A stretch of DNA of 64,000 bases from Asaccharospora irregularis DSM 2635. Lineage in GTDB: Bacteria > Bacillota > Clostridia > Peptostreptococcales > Peptostreptococcaceae. The position numbers were made by a program, and so were the translations under genes. This document shows positions 29,291 to 39,751 of this stretch, piece after piece. Under the pieces are notes generated by a model. It was not told the origin of the DNA and made no database searches. It worked only from the letters and a program-made list of their open reading frames with translations. Location: assembly GCF_900129815.1 (NCBI RefSeq), contig NZ_FQWX01000011.1:1-64000 (forward strand). Reading direction: 5' to 3'. Every line of letters starts with the position of its first letter. The stretch's first letter is position 1.

Positions 29291-29746
29291 CTATTGTTTA
29301 TTAACCAATATAGCCAGTTTTATCTCTGGGTTATAGCTAATTTGAATTAATTGATTTTTCTTTATGTTTTCTAAATCTTCTCCACCGTAAGCTATTTGTA
29401 GTTTAACAGGCAATTTTCCCTGTTTTATTATAGCTACGTACTCTTTCTTGTTCTTTTTCTCTAAGCTAATTAGATTTCCTACATAAGGTTTAAAGTTTTG
29501 GTAATTTTTACTAGTGTTTTTTATGTAGAAGAAAGTTGCAACAGCTATAACTAAGTTTATACCAAGAGTAAGCCAGTTATTTAATTTTAGTGAAGCACCA
29601 CCTATTGTTATTATAAGCATTAAAATAACAGGTATTACAGTCTTCTTAAGAAGTAATCTCCCCATTATTTCATTAGCCTTCTTTTCAGGTTCACTCATAG
29701 TTTTTGATCTGGCAAATGATTCCGCAAATTTGTCCTTAAAGCTCAT
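29291..29746 (-). CDS. hypothetical membrane protein (151 aa)
   Basis: Unrecognised. The charged N terminus (SFKDKFAESFARSK) is followed by two helices at about residues 35-75 (VIPVILMLIITIGG and TLGINLVIAVATFFY) and a soluble C-terminal beta-rich half that ends in ALVNKQ. The SD AGGAGG precedes the ATG. No partner gene is visible. Confidence 0.65.
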   Translation of the reverse strand: MSFKDKFAESFARSKTMSEPEKKANEIMGRLLLKKTVIPVILMLIITIGGASLKLNNWLTLGINLVIAVATFFYIKNTSKNYQNFKPYVGNLISLEKKNKKEYVAIIKQGKLPVKLQIAYGGEDLENIKKNQLIQISYNPEIKLAILVNKQ

Positions 29747-29947
29747 ATTAATCCTCCTAATCTAAATAAATATTTAGTTATGATAACGATAATTTGTTTA
29801 AAACTAAAGATTTACTATATTTATATTATGTTCATCTTTTGCATTAAAAATTATATATAGCAAAGTAAAATATATTAATTATTCTATCATAAAACATTAG
29901 AAAAGAAAATAAATGAAATTATAAAATTTGTAGAGTTTATAGAGTGA

Positions 29948-30007
29948 GCATAGATATTTTATAACAAAATTTAATTTTATATTTAATTTGTTATAAAATA
30001 TCTATGC
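29948..30007. repeat. perfect 21-bp inverted repeat
   Basis: Arms 29948-29968 and 29987-30007 are exact reverse complements separated by 18 AT-only bases. No T-run or coding frame is attached. Confidence 0.9.
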
Positions 30008-30137
30008 AAATTAATATAGAAAAAAACTATATATATAGTTTTTGTATAGAAAAAATGTATTAGACTAAAAAATAAAATATTTTTATAATTAACATAGATA
30101 TAACAATTTAGTACATATTGTAAAAGAATTATAGTTT

Positions 30138-30204
30138 TTGAAAAAAATTAGGAAAGAACGTCTATATATACGTATATATAAACGTCTATATATACGTATA
30201 TATA
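30138..30204 (+). promoter_or_regulatory. promoter region with two 24-bp tandem repeats
   Basis: TTGAAA (30138-30143) and a TCTATA/TATATA box about 17-19 bp later may be the promoter. Two identical 24-bp units (30157-30180 and 30181-30204) each contain the 18-bp palindrome TATATATACGTATATATA. They end 52 bp before the rhodanese lipoprotein start and look like a double operator. Confidence 0.55.
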
Positions 30205-30256
30205 AATGTACGTATAAACTAAATTTTAAAAAGCTATAAAATATGGAGGTATTGAA

Positions 30257-31021
30257 ATGAAGTTAAACAAAAAATTTAAAGTATTATCAATTGGAGCTCT
30301 TCTAGTGTTATCATTAGCAAGTATGGTGGGATGTAGTTCTAAAGAGGAAGCATCTAAGGAAGAATCAAAACAAGAGCAAACTACTCAAGAAGAATCAAAA
30401 GAAGTAGCAGAGGTAAAAGAAATAAAAGGTGATGAAGCTTTAAAAATAATGGAAAAAGATAAAGAAGCTTTGTTTATAGATGTTAGATCACCAGAAGAAT
30501 ATTCTGCAGGGCATATACCTAATGCAGTTAATATGTTTATTGATGAGTTTGAATCTAACTTAGATAAATTAAAAGGACATGAGGAAAAAGCAATAGTTCT
30601 TTACTGCAACTCTGGAAAGAAAAGTGGAGATGCAGCTAAGATATTAGTTGAAAACGGATTTAAAGACGTTTCAAATGCAGAGGGTGTAAAAAAATACGAA
30701 TATGATTTAGTAAAATACAAAGATATAACAGCAGAAGATATGTTAGCTTTATTAGAAGAAAATAAAGATGCTGTTTTAGTAGATGTAAGACCAGAAAAAG
30801 ACTTTAAAAAAGGTCATATAGAGAATGCTATAAATGTACCATTTGACCAAGTAGAAAGCAGATTAGCCGAATTAGATAAAACTAAGGACATAGTATTATA
30901 CTGCAATACAGGTAACAAAAGTTCAAGTGTTGCTAAACAACTTCAAGAAAAAGGATATGAAAAAGTATATAATGCTATAGATGGTGTTAAAGAGTACGAA
31001 TTTAAATTAGTGACAGAATAA
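30257..31021 (+). CDS. lipoprotein with two rhodanese domains
   Basis: 254 aa. Signal peptide with lipobox SMVGC (lipidated Cys 26), then a Ser/Glu/Lys-rich linker to about residue 55. Two rhodanese domains follow, both with the active-site Cys: LYCNSGKKSG near residue 118 and LYCNTGNKSS near 216. It would sit on the outer face of the membrane and transfer sulfane sulfur or bind related anions such as selenium or arsenic oxyanions. The two domains are recognisably duplicated (VRSPEEYSAGHIPNA and VRPEKDFKKGHIENA). It is a single gene with its own terminator. Confidence 0.9.
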   Translation: MKLNKKFKVLSIGALLVLSLASMVGCSSKEEASKEESKQEQTTQEESKEVAEVKEIKGDEALKIMEKDKEALFIDVRSPEEYSAGHIPNAVNMFIDEFESNLDKLKGHEEKAIVLYCNSGKKSGDAAKILVENGFKDVSNAEGVKKYEYDLVKYKDITAEDMLALLEENKDAVLVDVRPEKDFKKGHIENAINVPFDQVESRLAELDKTKDIVLYCNTGNKSSSVAKQLQEKGYEKVYNAIDGVKEYEFKLVTE

Positions 31022-31045
31022 TTTATAAAAATAGAAAACCGACAG

Positions 31046-31104
31046 ATACGCCACCTTTTATTCATATATGAGATATACTCTACTGAAAAAAGGTGGCGTA
31101 TTTT
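31046..31104 (+). terminator. terminator after rhodanese lipoprotein
   Basis: A perfect 14-bp GC-containing stem (31046-31059 with 31088-31101) is followed by TTT. Confidence 0.75.
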
Positions 31105-31249
31105 ATGTGTAAATACTCATAGAATTTTATAAAAACGGGAAATAATACAATAAAATATAAAAAGATATAACTGAATATTGAAATACTTAATGGTAGGGAG
31201 ACTAATAATTTCATTATAAGTTGTATATCATGGAAAGTCGGGGGAAGAA

Positions 31250-34132
31250 ATGAATTCTATTATTAAGTCTAAGCCACAAAAAATGATTTCTACATTTTTA
31301 TCTACTGTGATGGTAGCATCTATGCTATTTGGACTACCGCTAGATGTAGATGCATTAGAAGTATGGACACCAAATGATTTTACATACAGTGAAACTGATA
31401 GTACAGTTATAACAGGTTTCTCTGAAAGTGGAAGTTTAAAACTTGAAACTAATAAAGATTTGGTATTGCCTTCAAATAATATAGAAGGAAATCAGATAAC
31501 AGCTATTGCAGATAAAGTATTTTCAAAGAAAGGATTAACAAGCGTAGTTATTCCGGAAGGGATACAAAAAATTGGAACACAATCATTTGCATCAAATGAA
31601 TTAACTACTGTAGAGTTTCCATCTACTGTTAAATACTTAGGTAGTGGATGCTTTTTAAACAATAAAATATCCTCTGTAGGTATTTCAAAGGATGCAGAAG
31701 ATATTGAAATTGTAGGTATGTCCTTTGCTTTAAATAAAATAAAATCAGTAGATTTACCTTATAGTGTAAAAAATTTGGCTTCTAATGCTTTTTCAAAAAA
31801 TCCTGGTATGGATGATGAAGCAGGCGTAGTTTATATGTACACTACAAACCCTTTACATTTTAATAATTCTAGTATAGCTGAGTCAGTTTCCCAAAAGTTA
31901 AAAATAATCGGATGGGAACCAACACACTTTACATATGAGGGGAGCACTGTTACTGGATTTTCTGAGAGCGGGGAGGAAAAGCTTTCTAGAGATAAAAATT
32001 TAATAATACCTAAAACCAATACTGATGGTCAAAAAATAACAGCGATTGCACCGAGTGCATTTGCTCAAAAAGGACTAACTAGTGTAGAATTCCCAAAAGG
32101 TCTAGATTCTCTAATTATTGGAGGATCATCATTTATTAAAAATGAAATATCAAAGGTAGTTATTCCTGAGGGTGTAACAAAAATAGATGCATACGCATTT
32201 ATAGATAATAAATTAAAAGAAGTAGAAATTCCGTCTACTGTATTTATGTTAGGGAACTCATCATTTAAGGATAATCAAATATCTTCTGTAAATATATCTG
32301 AAAAAGTAAACAAAATACAGATAGATGCAAATGTTTTTGCATCAAATAATATGAAATCACTCCAAATACCTATAAGTATTGAAAAACTTACAAAAAGCGC
32401 ATTTCTGGGTAATCCAGGTATGGACGAGGATCCAGGTATAGTATATATGTATACTACAAATCCTAAACACTTTGAGAACAGTAGAATTCACCATATAGAT
32501 AGTAATATAGATGCAAATAAATCTACTTGTCAAAGAATGGTACTAAAAGAAGAATCAGATGTAAGAGCTGTATTTGCTGATAAGATTTTAAATAAGTTTG
32601 TTGATTATAATACAACAAAAGACATATTAAATTTGCCTGAAAAAGTATCACTAAATTTAAGCAACGGTGAAAAGTCTGAAGTTTTAGTAAAATGGGTAAA
32701 TGATGAATATGATGGAACAAAACCTGGAGACTATGTATTTTGGGGTGAGTATAATTTACCGAGCGGTGTAGTTGGCGAAAAACCAGAAGTGAAAATTAAA
32801 GTTACTGTAAAAGATGAAGGTATAAATCAGGAAGAGGTTGAAGATTGGAAAGCTGAAGATTTTACATATTTAGATGATTGTATAACAGGTTTATCTAACT
32901 CTGGAAATACTAAGGCTTTATTAAACAAAAAATTAGTTCTTCCAGATAAAACTTTGGATGGAAAAACTATAACAAAAATAGGAAGCAATGCGTTTAATGC
33001 ACAAATTATATTTGGAGATGTAACTTTTTCAAAGGAAGATGTAAATTCTCCAAGTGGGTTTACAAGTGTTAGATTACCTAGTGGACTTGAAGTAATAGGT
33101 GAATCTGCATTTAAGCATAATAACCTAAACAAATTAGATTTTCCAGAGGGCGTAAAGAAAATAGAAGAATTTGCATTCAATGGTAATAAATTAAATACAT
33201 TAGAAATTCCGGATAGTGTGACAGAATTAGGAACCAGCGTATTTGGAGTAAATCCAATTAGTTCATTGAAGCTATCAAAACAGTTAAAAGAGATACCAAA
33301 TGGTGCATTCACAAGAAATACAAAATTGACTTCTGTTGAAATACCAAATGGGGTTACGAGAATAGGTGAATTCGCATTTAGTGGCTGTCCTTTGACTAAT
33401 TTAATTATATCAAAATCAGTTGAAAGAATTGAACGTTCAGCATTCAACTATCATAAAATGGAGTCTATTGATATTCCAGGTAATGTCAAATATATAGGAG
33501 AGTCGTCTTTTTCGGGTACATCAAAATGTGTTACTCTTAAAAATTTAAATCTTGGAAATGGTATAGAAGAGATAGCTAAAAATGCGTTTGAAATAGGATT
33601 TTTAAAACAGGTAAATATACCAAATAGTATCAGGGTAATTGACAAAGAGGCATTTAAGAAAAATACAGGATCTGAACCTTGTGATAATACAGGAGGAGTG
33701 GTTTATCTTTATACATCCAATAAAGCTCATCTAAAGCTAGAAGAGTCTAAATATCATAAGTTTATATATAAAGAGTCTAGTTTTAAATTAACAATTAAAG
33801 ATTTTATATCTTTAATTGGTCCAAATAGATATGACGTAGCTGTTAAGGCAAGTCAGCAAAGATGGGATAGTTGTGATGATGTTATTCTGTTAAATAATTA
33901 CAACATAATAGATACTGTTAGAGCAGTCAAAATATCTAAAACTAAGGATATACCTATCTTATTGACTTCATCCAAAAATATAGACTTAAAAACCATGGGT
34001 GAAATAAAAAGACTTAAAGTTAAGAATATCTATATTGTTGGGGGTAAATTTTCTGTAAGCCATAAGGTAGAAAAATCTTTGCAAAAAAGTGGATATAATG
34101 TAACTAGAGTATCAGGCATTTGTATAAAATAA
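31250..34132 (+). CDS. BspA-like leucine-rich-repeat surface protein with one CWB2 repeat
   Basis: 960 aa. The signal peptide ends near A35 (VDA). Two similar LRR_5 blocks start with DFTY or HFTY and an ITGFSESG-type segment (from about residues 42 and 223) and end in VYMYTTNP-HF. A Big-4-like domain (NLPEKVSLNLSNGE to VKIKVTVKDE, about 460-525) precedes a third, longer LRR block from about 535. The C terminus has one CWB2 repeat (GPNRYDVAVKAS to VTRVSG, about 865-955). CWB2 anchors in C. difficile normally have three repeats, so this copy looks shortened. It should bind cell wall polymer and host or partner surfaces. Confidence 0.88.
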   Translation: MNSIIKSKPQKMISTFLSTVMVASMLFGLPLDVDALEVWTPNDFTYSETDSTVITGFSESGSLKLETNKDLVLPSNNIEGNQITAIADKVFSKKGLTSVVIPEGIQKIGTQSFASNELTTVEFPSTVKYLGSGCFLNNKISSVGISKDAEDIEIVGMSFALNKIKSVDLPYSVKNLASNAFSKNPGMDDEAGVVYMYTTNPLHFNNSSIAESVSQKLKIIGWEPTHFTYEGSTVTGFSESGEEKLSRDKNLIIPKTNTDGQKITAIAPSAFAQKGLTSVEFPKGLDSLIIGGSSFIKNEISKVVIPEGVTKIDAYAFIDNKLKEVEIPSTVFMLGNSSFKDNQISSVNISEKVNKIQIDANVFASNNMKSLQIPISIEKLTKSAFLGNPGMDEDPGIVYMYTTNPKHFENSRIHHIDSNIDANKSTCQRMVLKEESDVRAVFADKILNKFVDYNTTKDILNLPEKVSLNLSNGEKSEVLVKWVNDEYDGTKPGDYVFWGEYNLPSGVVGEKPEVKIKVTVKDEGINQEEVEDWKAEDFTYLDDCITGLSNSGNTKALLNKKLVLPDKTLDGKTITKIGSNAFNAQIIFGDVTFSKEDVNSPSGFTSVRLPSGLEVIGESAFKHNNLNKLDFPEGVKKIEEFAFNGNKLNTLEIPDSVTELGTSVFGVNPISSLKLSKQLKEIPNGAFTRNTKLTSVEIPNGVTRIGEFAFSGCPLTNLIISKSVERIERSAFNYHKMESIDIPGNVKYIGESSFSGTSKCVTLKNLNLGNGIEEIAKNAFEIGFLKQVNIPNSIRVIDKEAFKKNTGSEPCDNTGGVVYLYTSNKAHLKLEESKYHKFIYKESSFKLTIKDFISLIGPNRYDVAVKASQQRWDSCDDVILLNNYNIIDTVRAVKISKTKDIPILLTSSKNIDLKTMGEIKRLKVKNIYIVGGKFSVSHKVEKSLQKSGYNVTRVSGICIK

Positions 34133-34171
34133 ATTAATATAATAGAGATAACTAGTTTATTACTAGATATC

Positions 34172-34210
34172 AAAATAGAGTCGTCTATAACTATAGGCGA
34201 CTCTATTTTT
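34172..34210 (+). terminator. terminator after surface protein gene
   Basis: An 18-bp stem with a short loop (34172-34189 with 34192-34209) is followed by TTTTT. Confidence 0.8.
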
Positions 34211-34240
34211 GACAAAAAGACACAATAAATTTCTTAGAAT

Positions 34241-34281
34241 ATATGAATTTTATTCATATGAAAAGTGTTAAGTAGTATAAT
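34241..34281 (+). promoter_or_regulatory. glpK promoter with dyad over the -35
   Basis: TTCATA (34253-34258), 17 bp, TATAAT (34276-34281). The dyad ATATGAAT-TTT-ATTCATAT (34241-34259) covers the -35 box and could be a repressor site. Confidence 0.45.
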
Positions 34282-34300
34282 AACAATATAATAAAACTAA

Positions 34301-35833
<1,533 letters not shown>

Positions 35834-35836
35834 AAA

Positions 35837-35872
35837 AAAGAGTTAACTTAAAATATTTTAAGTTAACTCTTT
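35837..35872. terminator. bidirectional terminator after glpK
   Basis: A perfect 36-bp palindrome is followed on the plus strand by CGGTTTTT; it lies between convergent glpK and ridA-like genes. Confidence 0.8.
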
Positions 35873-35896
35873 CGGTTTTTACTATATAGAAAAGAA

Positions 35897-36244
35897 CTAC
35901 TCTATAGTTGCCGCAATTACACTCATTTCTACCAATAGGTTTTCTCTAGCAAGTCTAGCCTCAACACAAGCTCTTGCTGGTTCAAATCCACTCTCAACCC
36001 ATTCATCCCAAACAGAGTTCATATCTTGGAAATCCTTCATATCTCTTAAGTAAATAGTTACAGATAAAATATTCTCTTTACTAGAGCCATACTTATTTAA
36101 TAACTCTTCTATTTTTCCTAATATTTCAGATGTTTGCTTTTTTACATCTCCTTCACCGTGAGTTTGGCCACATAAATAAACAGTATTATTATGTACAACA
36201 GCTCTACTCATTCTTCCATTTCCCTCATATCTTTTTATTTCCAT
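35897..36244 (-). CDS. RidA/YjgF family protein
   Basis: 115-aa Rid-superfamily protein, probably trimeric. The family Arg that binds the carboxylate of imine substrates is in PARACVEAR, and the closing LVEMSVIAA segment is typical. Archetypal RidA deaminates reactive enamines and imines made by PLP enzymes; the GQTHGEGDV start is closer to the Rid1-7 subgroups than to RidA proper, so the substrate is open. The SD GGAGGT precedes the ATG. Confidence 0.9.
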   Translation of the reverse strand: MEIKRYEGNGRMSRAVVHNNTVYLCGQTHGEGDVKKQTSEILGKIEELLNKYGSSKENILSVTIYLRDMKDFQDMNSVWDEWVESGFEPARACVEARLARENLLVEMSVIAATIE

Positions 36245-36440
36245 AATTGTAAACCTCCAGGTGTATTAATCTTTTTAAATTATATTATAAAATTAAATAA
36301 TAATCTATAAAATTGGGCAAAAATAAATTTATAAAATAAACAATTACCTTTGGTATATTCTTGAAATTATAATTGTATGAAAATTTAGAAAAATATAATA
36401 TAATTAAATTGTCATATATATTATAAAAGGGGGAAGTAAT

Positions 36441-37715
36441 ATGGGAAAGGTAAAAATAGCTATAATAGGAGCGGGCAAAAGAGGAATGTACACATACGCA
36501 CCTTGTATATTAAAAAGTAGTAATCTATGTGAAATTGTTGCAGTGGTAGAACCCAAAAAGGGAAGACGAGACTTATTTGTACAAAAATATAATATAGAAG
36601 ATAGATATATATTTGAAGATGCAGTTGAGTTTTTTGAATATGAAAAAGTAGCAGATGCAGTAATAATATGTACAAATGATTACAAACATTATGAAATAGC
36701 AAAGATTGCCTTGGAGAAAGGGTATCATGTTCTATTAGAAAAACCTATGTCAAATAGATTAGATGGACTAATACATTTAAGAGATTTATACAGTAGATAT
36801 CAAAATAGAGTTTTTATGATTTGTAATACTTTGAGATACGCTCCTTTTTTCAAAGAATTAAAGCATATAATAGACGAAAAAAGATTAGGCGAATTAATTA
36901 GTATTGGCTATGATGACAATATAAGTTATTGGGACTTTGCTCATAGTTTTGTTAGGGGAAGTTGGAGAAATAGTAGCGATACAAGCCAGCTATCTTTATC
37001 AAAAGGATGCAGTGATATTGATATAATTTTATATCTTGCACACAGTAACTGTAAAAAAATCACATCATTTGCAAGTTTAAAACATTTTAGTAAAGAAAAC
37101 TTTAAAGATGAAATGGCTGAGAACTGCTTAGACTGCAAAGTAGAGCCAGGATGTCCTTATTCAGCAAAAAAAATATATTTAGAAAAAAATCTTGATATAA
37201 ATAATGCTGTTCACCTAAACCCTACTAAGGAAAATTTATTAGACATACTTAGGAAAGGACCATATGGAAAATGTGTCTATAAATGTGACAATGATGTCTA
37301 TGACAATATGAATTCTATTTTGTATTTTGAAAATGGAGTAACGTCTACACTAAATATAAATGGCTTTAACAAGAATAATAATATACTTGTAAAACTTAAG
37401 TTTAGCCAAGGAGAACTTATAGGAAGTTTTAATGAAAATAAAATAATAACTAGAGAGTTTGTATCTGAAAAAGAGACAATTATAAATCCATCTACAGCAG
37501 AAGATGTAGTTAAAGAGGCTAACAAAAATATTATAGATGAGTTTATAAAAAACATACTAAATAATAAATACCCTGAATTAGCAAACTCTATAGAAAGCCA
37601 TATCATAGCTTTTGCAGCAGAGTACTCAATAGTAAGTGATGAATCTATATACATAGATGATTTTTTGAAATCATCTATAGAAATAACGAAGGAAATAGAC
37701 AAACTAATAAGATAG
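36441..37715 (+). CDS. Gfo/Idh/MocA family oxidoreductase
   Basis: 424-aa NAD(P)-dependent dehydrogenase. N-terminal Rossmann fold with IIGAGKRG; the EKPMSN segment carries the conserved Lys near residue 108. The C-terminal domain has a Cys-containing insertion (CLDCKVEPGCPYSAK and YGKCVYKCDND), also seen in other members of this family and possibly metal binding. The substrate is probably a sugar or inositol derivative but cannot be named. It stands alone. The SD AAAGGGGGAAG precedes the ATG. Confidence 0.85.
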   Translation: MGKVKIAIIGAGKRGMYTYAPCILKSSNLCEIVAVVEPKKGRRDLFVQKYNIEDRYIFEDAVEFFEYEKVADAVIICTNDYKHYEIAKIALEKGYHVLLEKPMSNRLDGLIHLRDLYSRYQNRVFMICNTLRYAPFFKELKHIIDEKRLGELISIGYDDNISYWDFAHSFVRGSWRNSSDTSQLSLSKGCSDIDIILYLAHSNCKKITSFASLKHFSKENFKDEMAENCLDCKVEPGCPYSAKKIYLEKNLDINNAVHLNPTKENLLDILRKGPYGKCVYKCDNDVYDNMNSILYFENGVTSTLNINGFNKNNNILVKLKFSQGELIGSFNENKIITREFVSEKETIINPSTAEDVVKEANKNIIDEFIKNILNNKYPELANSIESHIIAFAAEYSIVSDESIYIDDFLKSSIEITKEIDKLIR

Positions 37716-37744
37716 AAAAGAGTATCTAATAGTTTAGCCTATAA

Positions 37745-37780
37745 AAGGCTGAAAATAATAAATAAAATATTTTCAGCCTT
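37745..37780. terminator. hairpin between convergent genes
   Basis: A 13-bp stem (37745-37757 with 37768-37780) and 10-nt loop; the following bases are GGCGTTT, so the T-run is weak. Confidence 0.6.
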
Positions 37781-37802
37781 GGCGTTTAAATATAAATACT
37801 TA

Positions 37803-38255
37803 TTATCTGCTATAATTTTTACTATTATCTTTATTAAAGAAATCCATAGATTCTGACAATAGGTAAGATAGAATAGCAAACAGCACCTCTGTTCTAAGGG
37901 GAATATTTATCGATTTCATAAATACGTCTATTATACCCATAACTAGTACGGTAAGTATAAAGTCCAACATAAACTCAAAGAATTTATATGCTGGGTAAGG
38001 CAACCTATTTACGTATCTAGCCATATCTAAAATAGTAGTACATAGAAAATCGATTGGTCTAGTAACAAAAAAGTATATTAAAAAGAAAAAAATAACAGAA
38101 GAAACTGAATTATATTCAAATCCTAGGAATGACAAAAATCCTATTCCTACAACAGTAAATAGAAGAAAAGATATTAAAAAAAATACAGCAAAGAATAAAA
38201 ATATATAAACGAACTCAAAAAAAGGTAATTTCTTTTTATTCTTTATTTTAATCAC
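37803..38255 (-). CDS. hypothetical membrane protein (150 aa), possibly YrvL-like
   Basis: Four hydrophobic helices: about residues 12-40, 45-70, 88-112 and 118-135. The pattern GIGFLSFLGFEYNSV followed by FFLIYFFVTRP and a helix ending LRTEVLFAILSYLL resembles the YrvL regulatory membrane proteins of bacilli by eye; this is unverified. The SD AGGGAGT precedes the ATG on the minus strand. The gene is single. Confidence 0.55.
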   Translation of the reverse strand: MIKIKNKKKLPFFEFVYIFLFFAVFFLISFLLFTVVGIGFLSFLGFEYNSVSSVIFFFLIYFFVTRPIDFLCTTILDMARYVNRLPYPAYKFFEFMLDFILTVLVMGIIDVFMKSINIPLRTEVLFAILSYLLSESMDFFNKDNSKNYSR

Positions 38256-38448
38256 TCCCTAAAGATATCTATATATAGTATTTTACTATAACAATGGAAA
38301 AAATCTATCTAAAAATAAAAAAAATTCTATCTAAAACCTTTAAAGTATAATTTTTTTGAAATACATGTACGGAAATTCTATCAATTTCCTATTCACTATA
38401 AAAAAATAAATTTATTTTTTGGTATAAGTTAATAAATGGATATTAAAT

Positions 38449-39618
38449 CTAATTGAGTGATAAAATATTTTTAACATGGGATATAACTCCTATAACAAGA
38501 CAACTTTCATCTATATTAAATTCAGATGAATGAAGAGGAGCATCAAGTCCTTTTTTTTCGTTTGCACACCCTATATGGTAGAATACCCCTTCACAATGAC
38601 TCAAAAAAAATGAAAAATCTTCTGCACCCATTGAAGGGGAGTTTCTAATTATGACCTTTTCATCTCCAAATACATCGCATAAGTTATTTCTAACATAATT
38701 TACAAGGTTATTGCTGTTAATTAGTGCTGGATAACCGCTTTTTATTTCTAAAGAATAGCTAGCATCAAAGCTTTTTGATATAAATTTACATATTTCATTT
38801 ATTCTTTCTTTTACAAAGATTCTATTATTATTATCTAGTGTTCTTATTGTACCCCTTATATTGACTTTGTCACAGATAATATTCTCACTTATACCTCCAT
38901 CTATCATTCCCAAAGATATTACCACTCCGCTAGAAGGATCTGTATTTCTACTTACTATTGTTTGTAAAGCAGAGATTATATGAGAGGCAACTATTATGGC
39001 ATCGACTCCTTTATGAGGGTATGCCCCATGTGCTTTTGATCCCCTTATTGTGAGAAATATTGTATCGGTTGAAGCATTTAAGTTATTATATTTTAATTCT
39101 ATAGTTCCACTTTCAATATGAGGCATGACATGTATGCCAAAAATAAAATCTACCTTAGGATTTTCCATACATCCATCCTCAATCATAAGTCTAGCACCAC
39201 CAACAGTTTCTTCGGCAGGTTGAAAGAAAAATTTAACATTAACATTTAGTTGATCTTTTAGCTTAAAAAGTACTTTACAGGCACCGAGTAGCATTGCAGT
39301 ATGGGCATCGTGACCGCAAGCATGCATCCTACCCTTGTATATAGATTTAAACGGAAGATCTAAATTTTCATCTATTGGCAAGGCGTCTATATCAGCCCTA
39401 ATTGCCGCTGTTTTAGAATGCTTACCATTTATAAATGCAGTTACTCCTGTGTGATTTTTATATTCAATATAATCTACACCAATCTCTTTTAGGTATTTAA
39501 TTATTTTAGCTTTAGTTTCGAATTCCTCTAAGCCGAGTTCTGGAGTTTTGTGTAAGTCTCTTCGCACATTTATTAGCCAGTCATTTATTTCATAACAAGC
39601 ACTTTTTATATCAACCAT
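38449..39618 (-). CDS. M20 family amidohydrolase (hippurate/N-acyl-amino-acid type)
   Basis: 389-aa zinc or manganese amidohydrolase. Metal-binding MHACGHDAHTAMLLGA near residue 98, the catalytic Glu pair in PAEETVGGARLMIEDG near 135, GIHVMPH near 160 and the closing metal-site HSSEFNIDE. It splits N-acyl or related amide bonds of amino acids. There is no signal peptide. The SD GGAGGTAG lies upstream of the ATG. The exact substrate is unknown. Confidence 0.92.
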   Translation of the reverse strand: MVDIKSACYEINDWLINVRRDLHKTPELGLEEFETKAKIIKYLKEIGVDYIEYKNHTGVTAFINGKHSKTAAIRADIDALPIDENLDLPFKSIYKGRMHACGHDAHTAMLLGACKVLFKLKDQLNVNVKFFFQPAEETVGGARLMIEDGCMENPKVDFIFGIHVMPHIESGTIELKYNNLNASTDTIFLTIRGSKAHGAYPHKGVDAIIVASHIISALQTIVSRNTDPSSGVVISLGMIDGGISENIICDKVNIRGTIRTLDNNNRIFVKERINEICKFISKSFDASYSLEIKSGYPALINSNNLVNYVRNNLCDVFGDEKVIIRNSPSMGAEDFSFFLSHCEGVFYHIGCANEKKGLDAPLHSSEFNIDESCLVIGVISHVKNILSLN

Positions 39619-39751
39619 TTACTACCTCCAAAATCTATAATGTAGACATAAAAATCAGAATAAATACATGAGATTAGATGCCTCAAAATAGAATATAAAA
39701 TATTTATAAATATTAAGAATATATTATTATATATGAATAAGGAGTGATATT

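Larger units (their letters stand above)
29747..30256. other. 510-bp divergent intergenic region with repeats
   Basis: No coding frame. It holds the 21-bp inverted repeat and the tandem palindromes listed separately, and the promoters of the divergent membrane-protein and rhodanese genes. Confidence 0.6.

Noticed and set aside
30157-30204. CRISPR-like repeat
   Set aside because: Two 24-bp units are directly adjacent without spacers and there are no cas genes; it fits an operator array.
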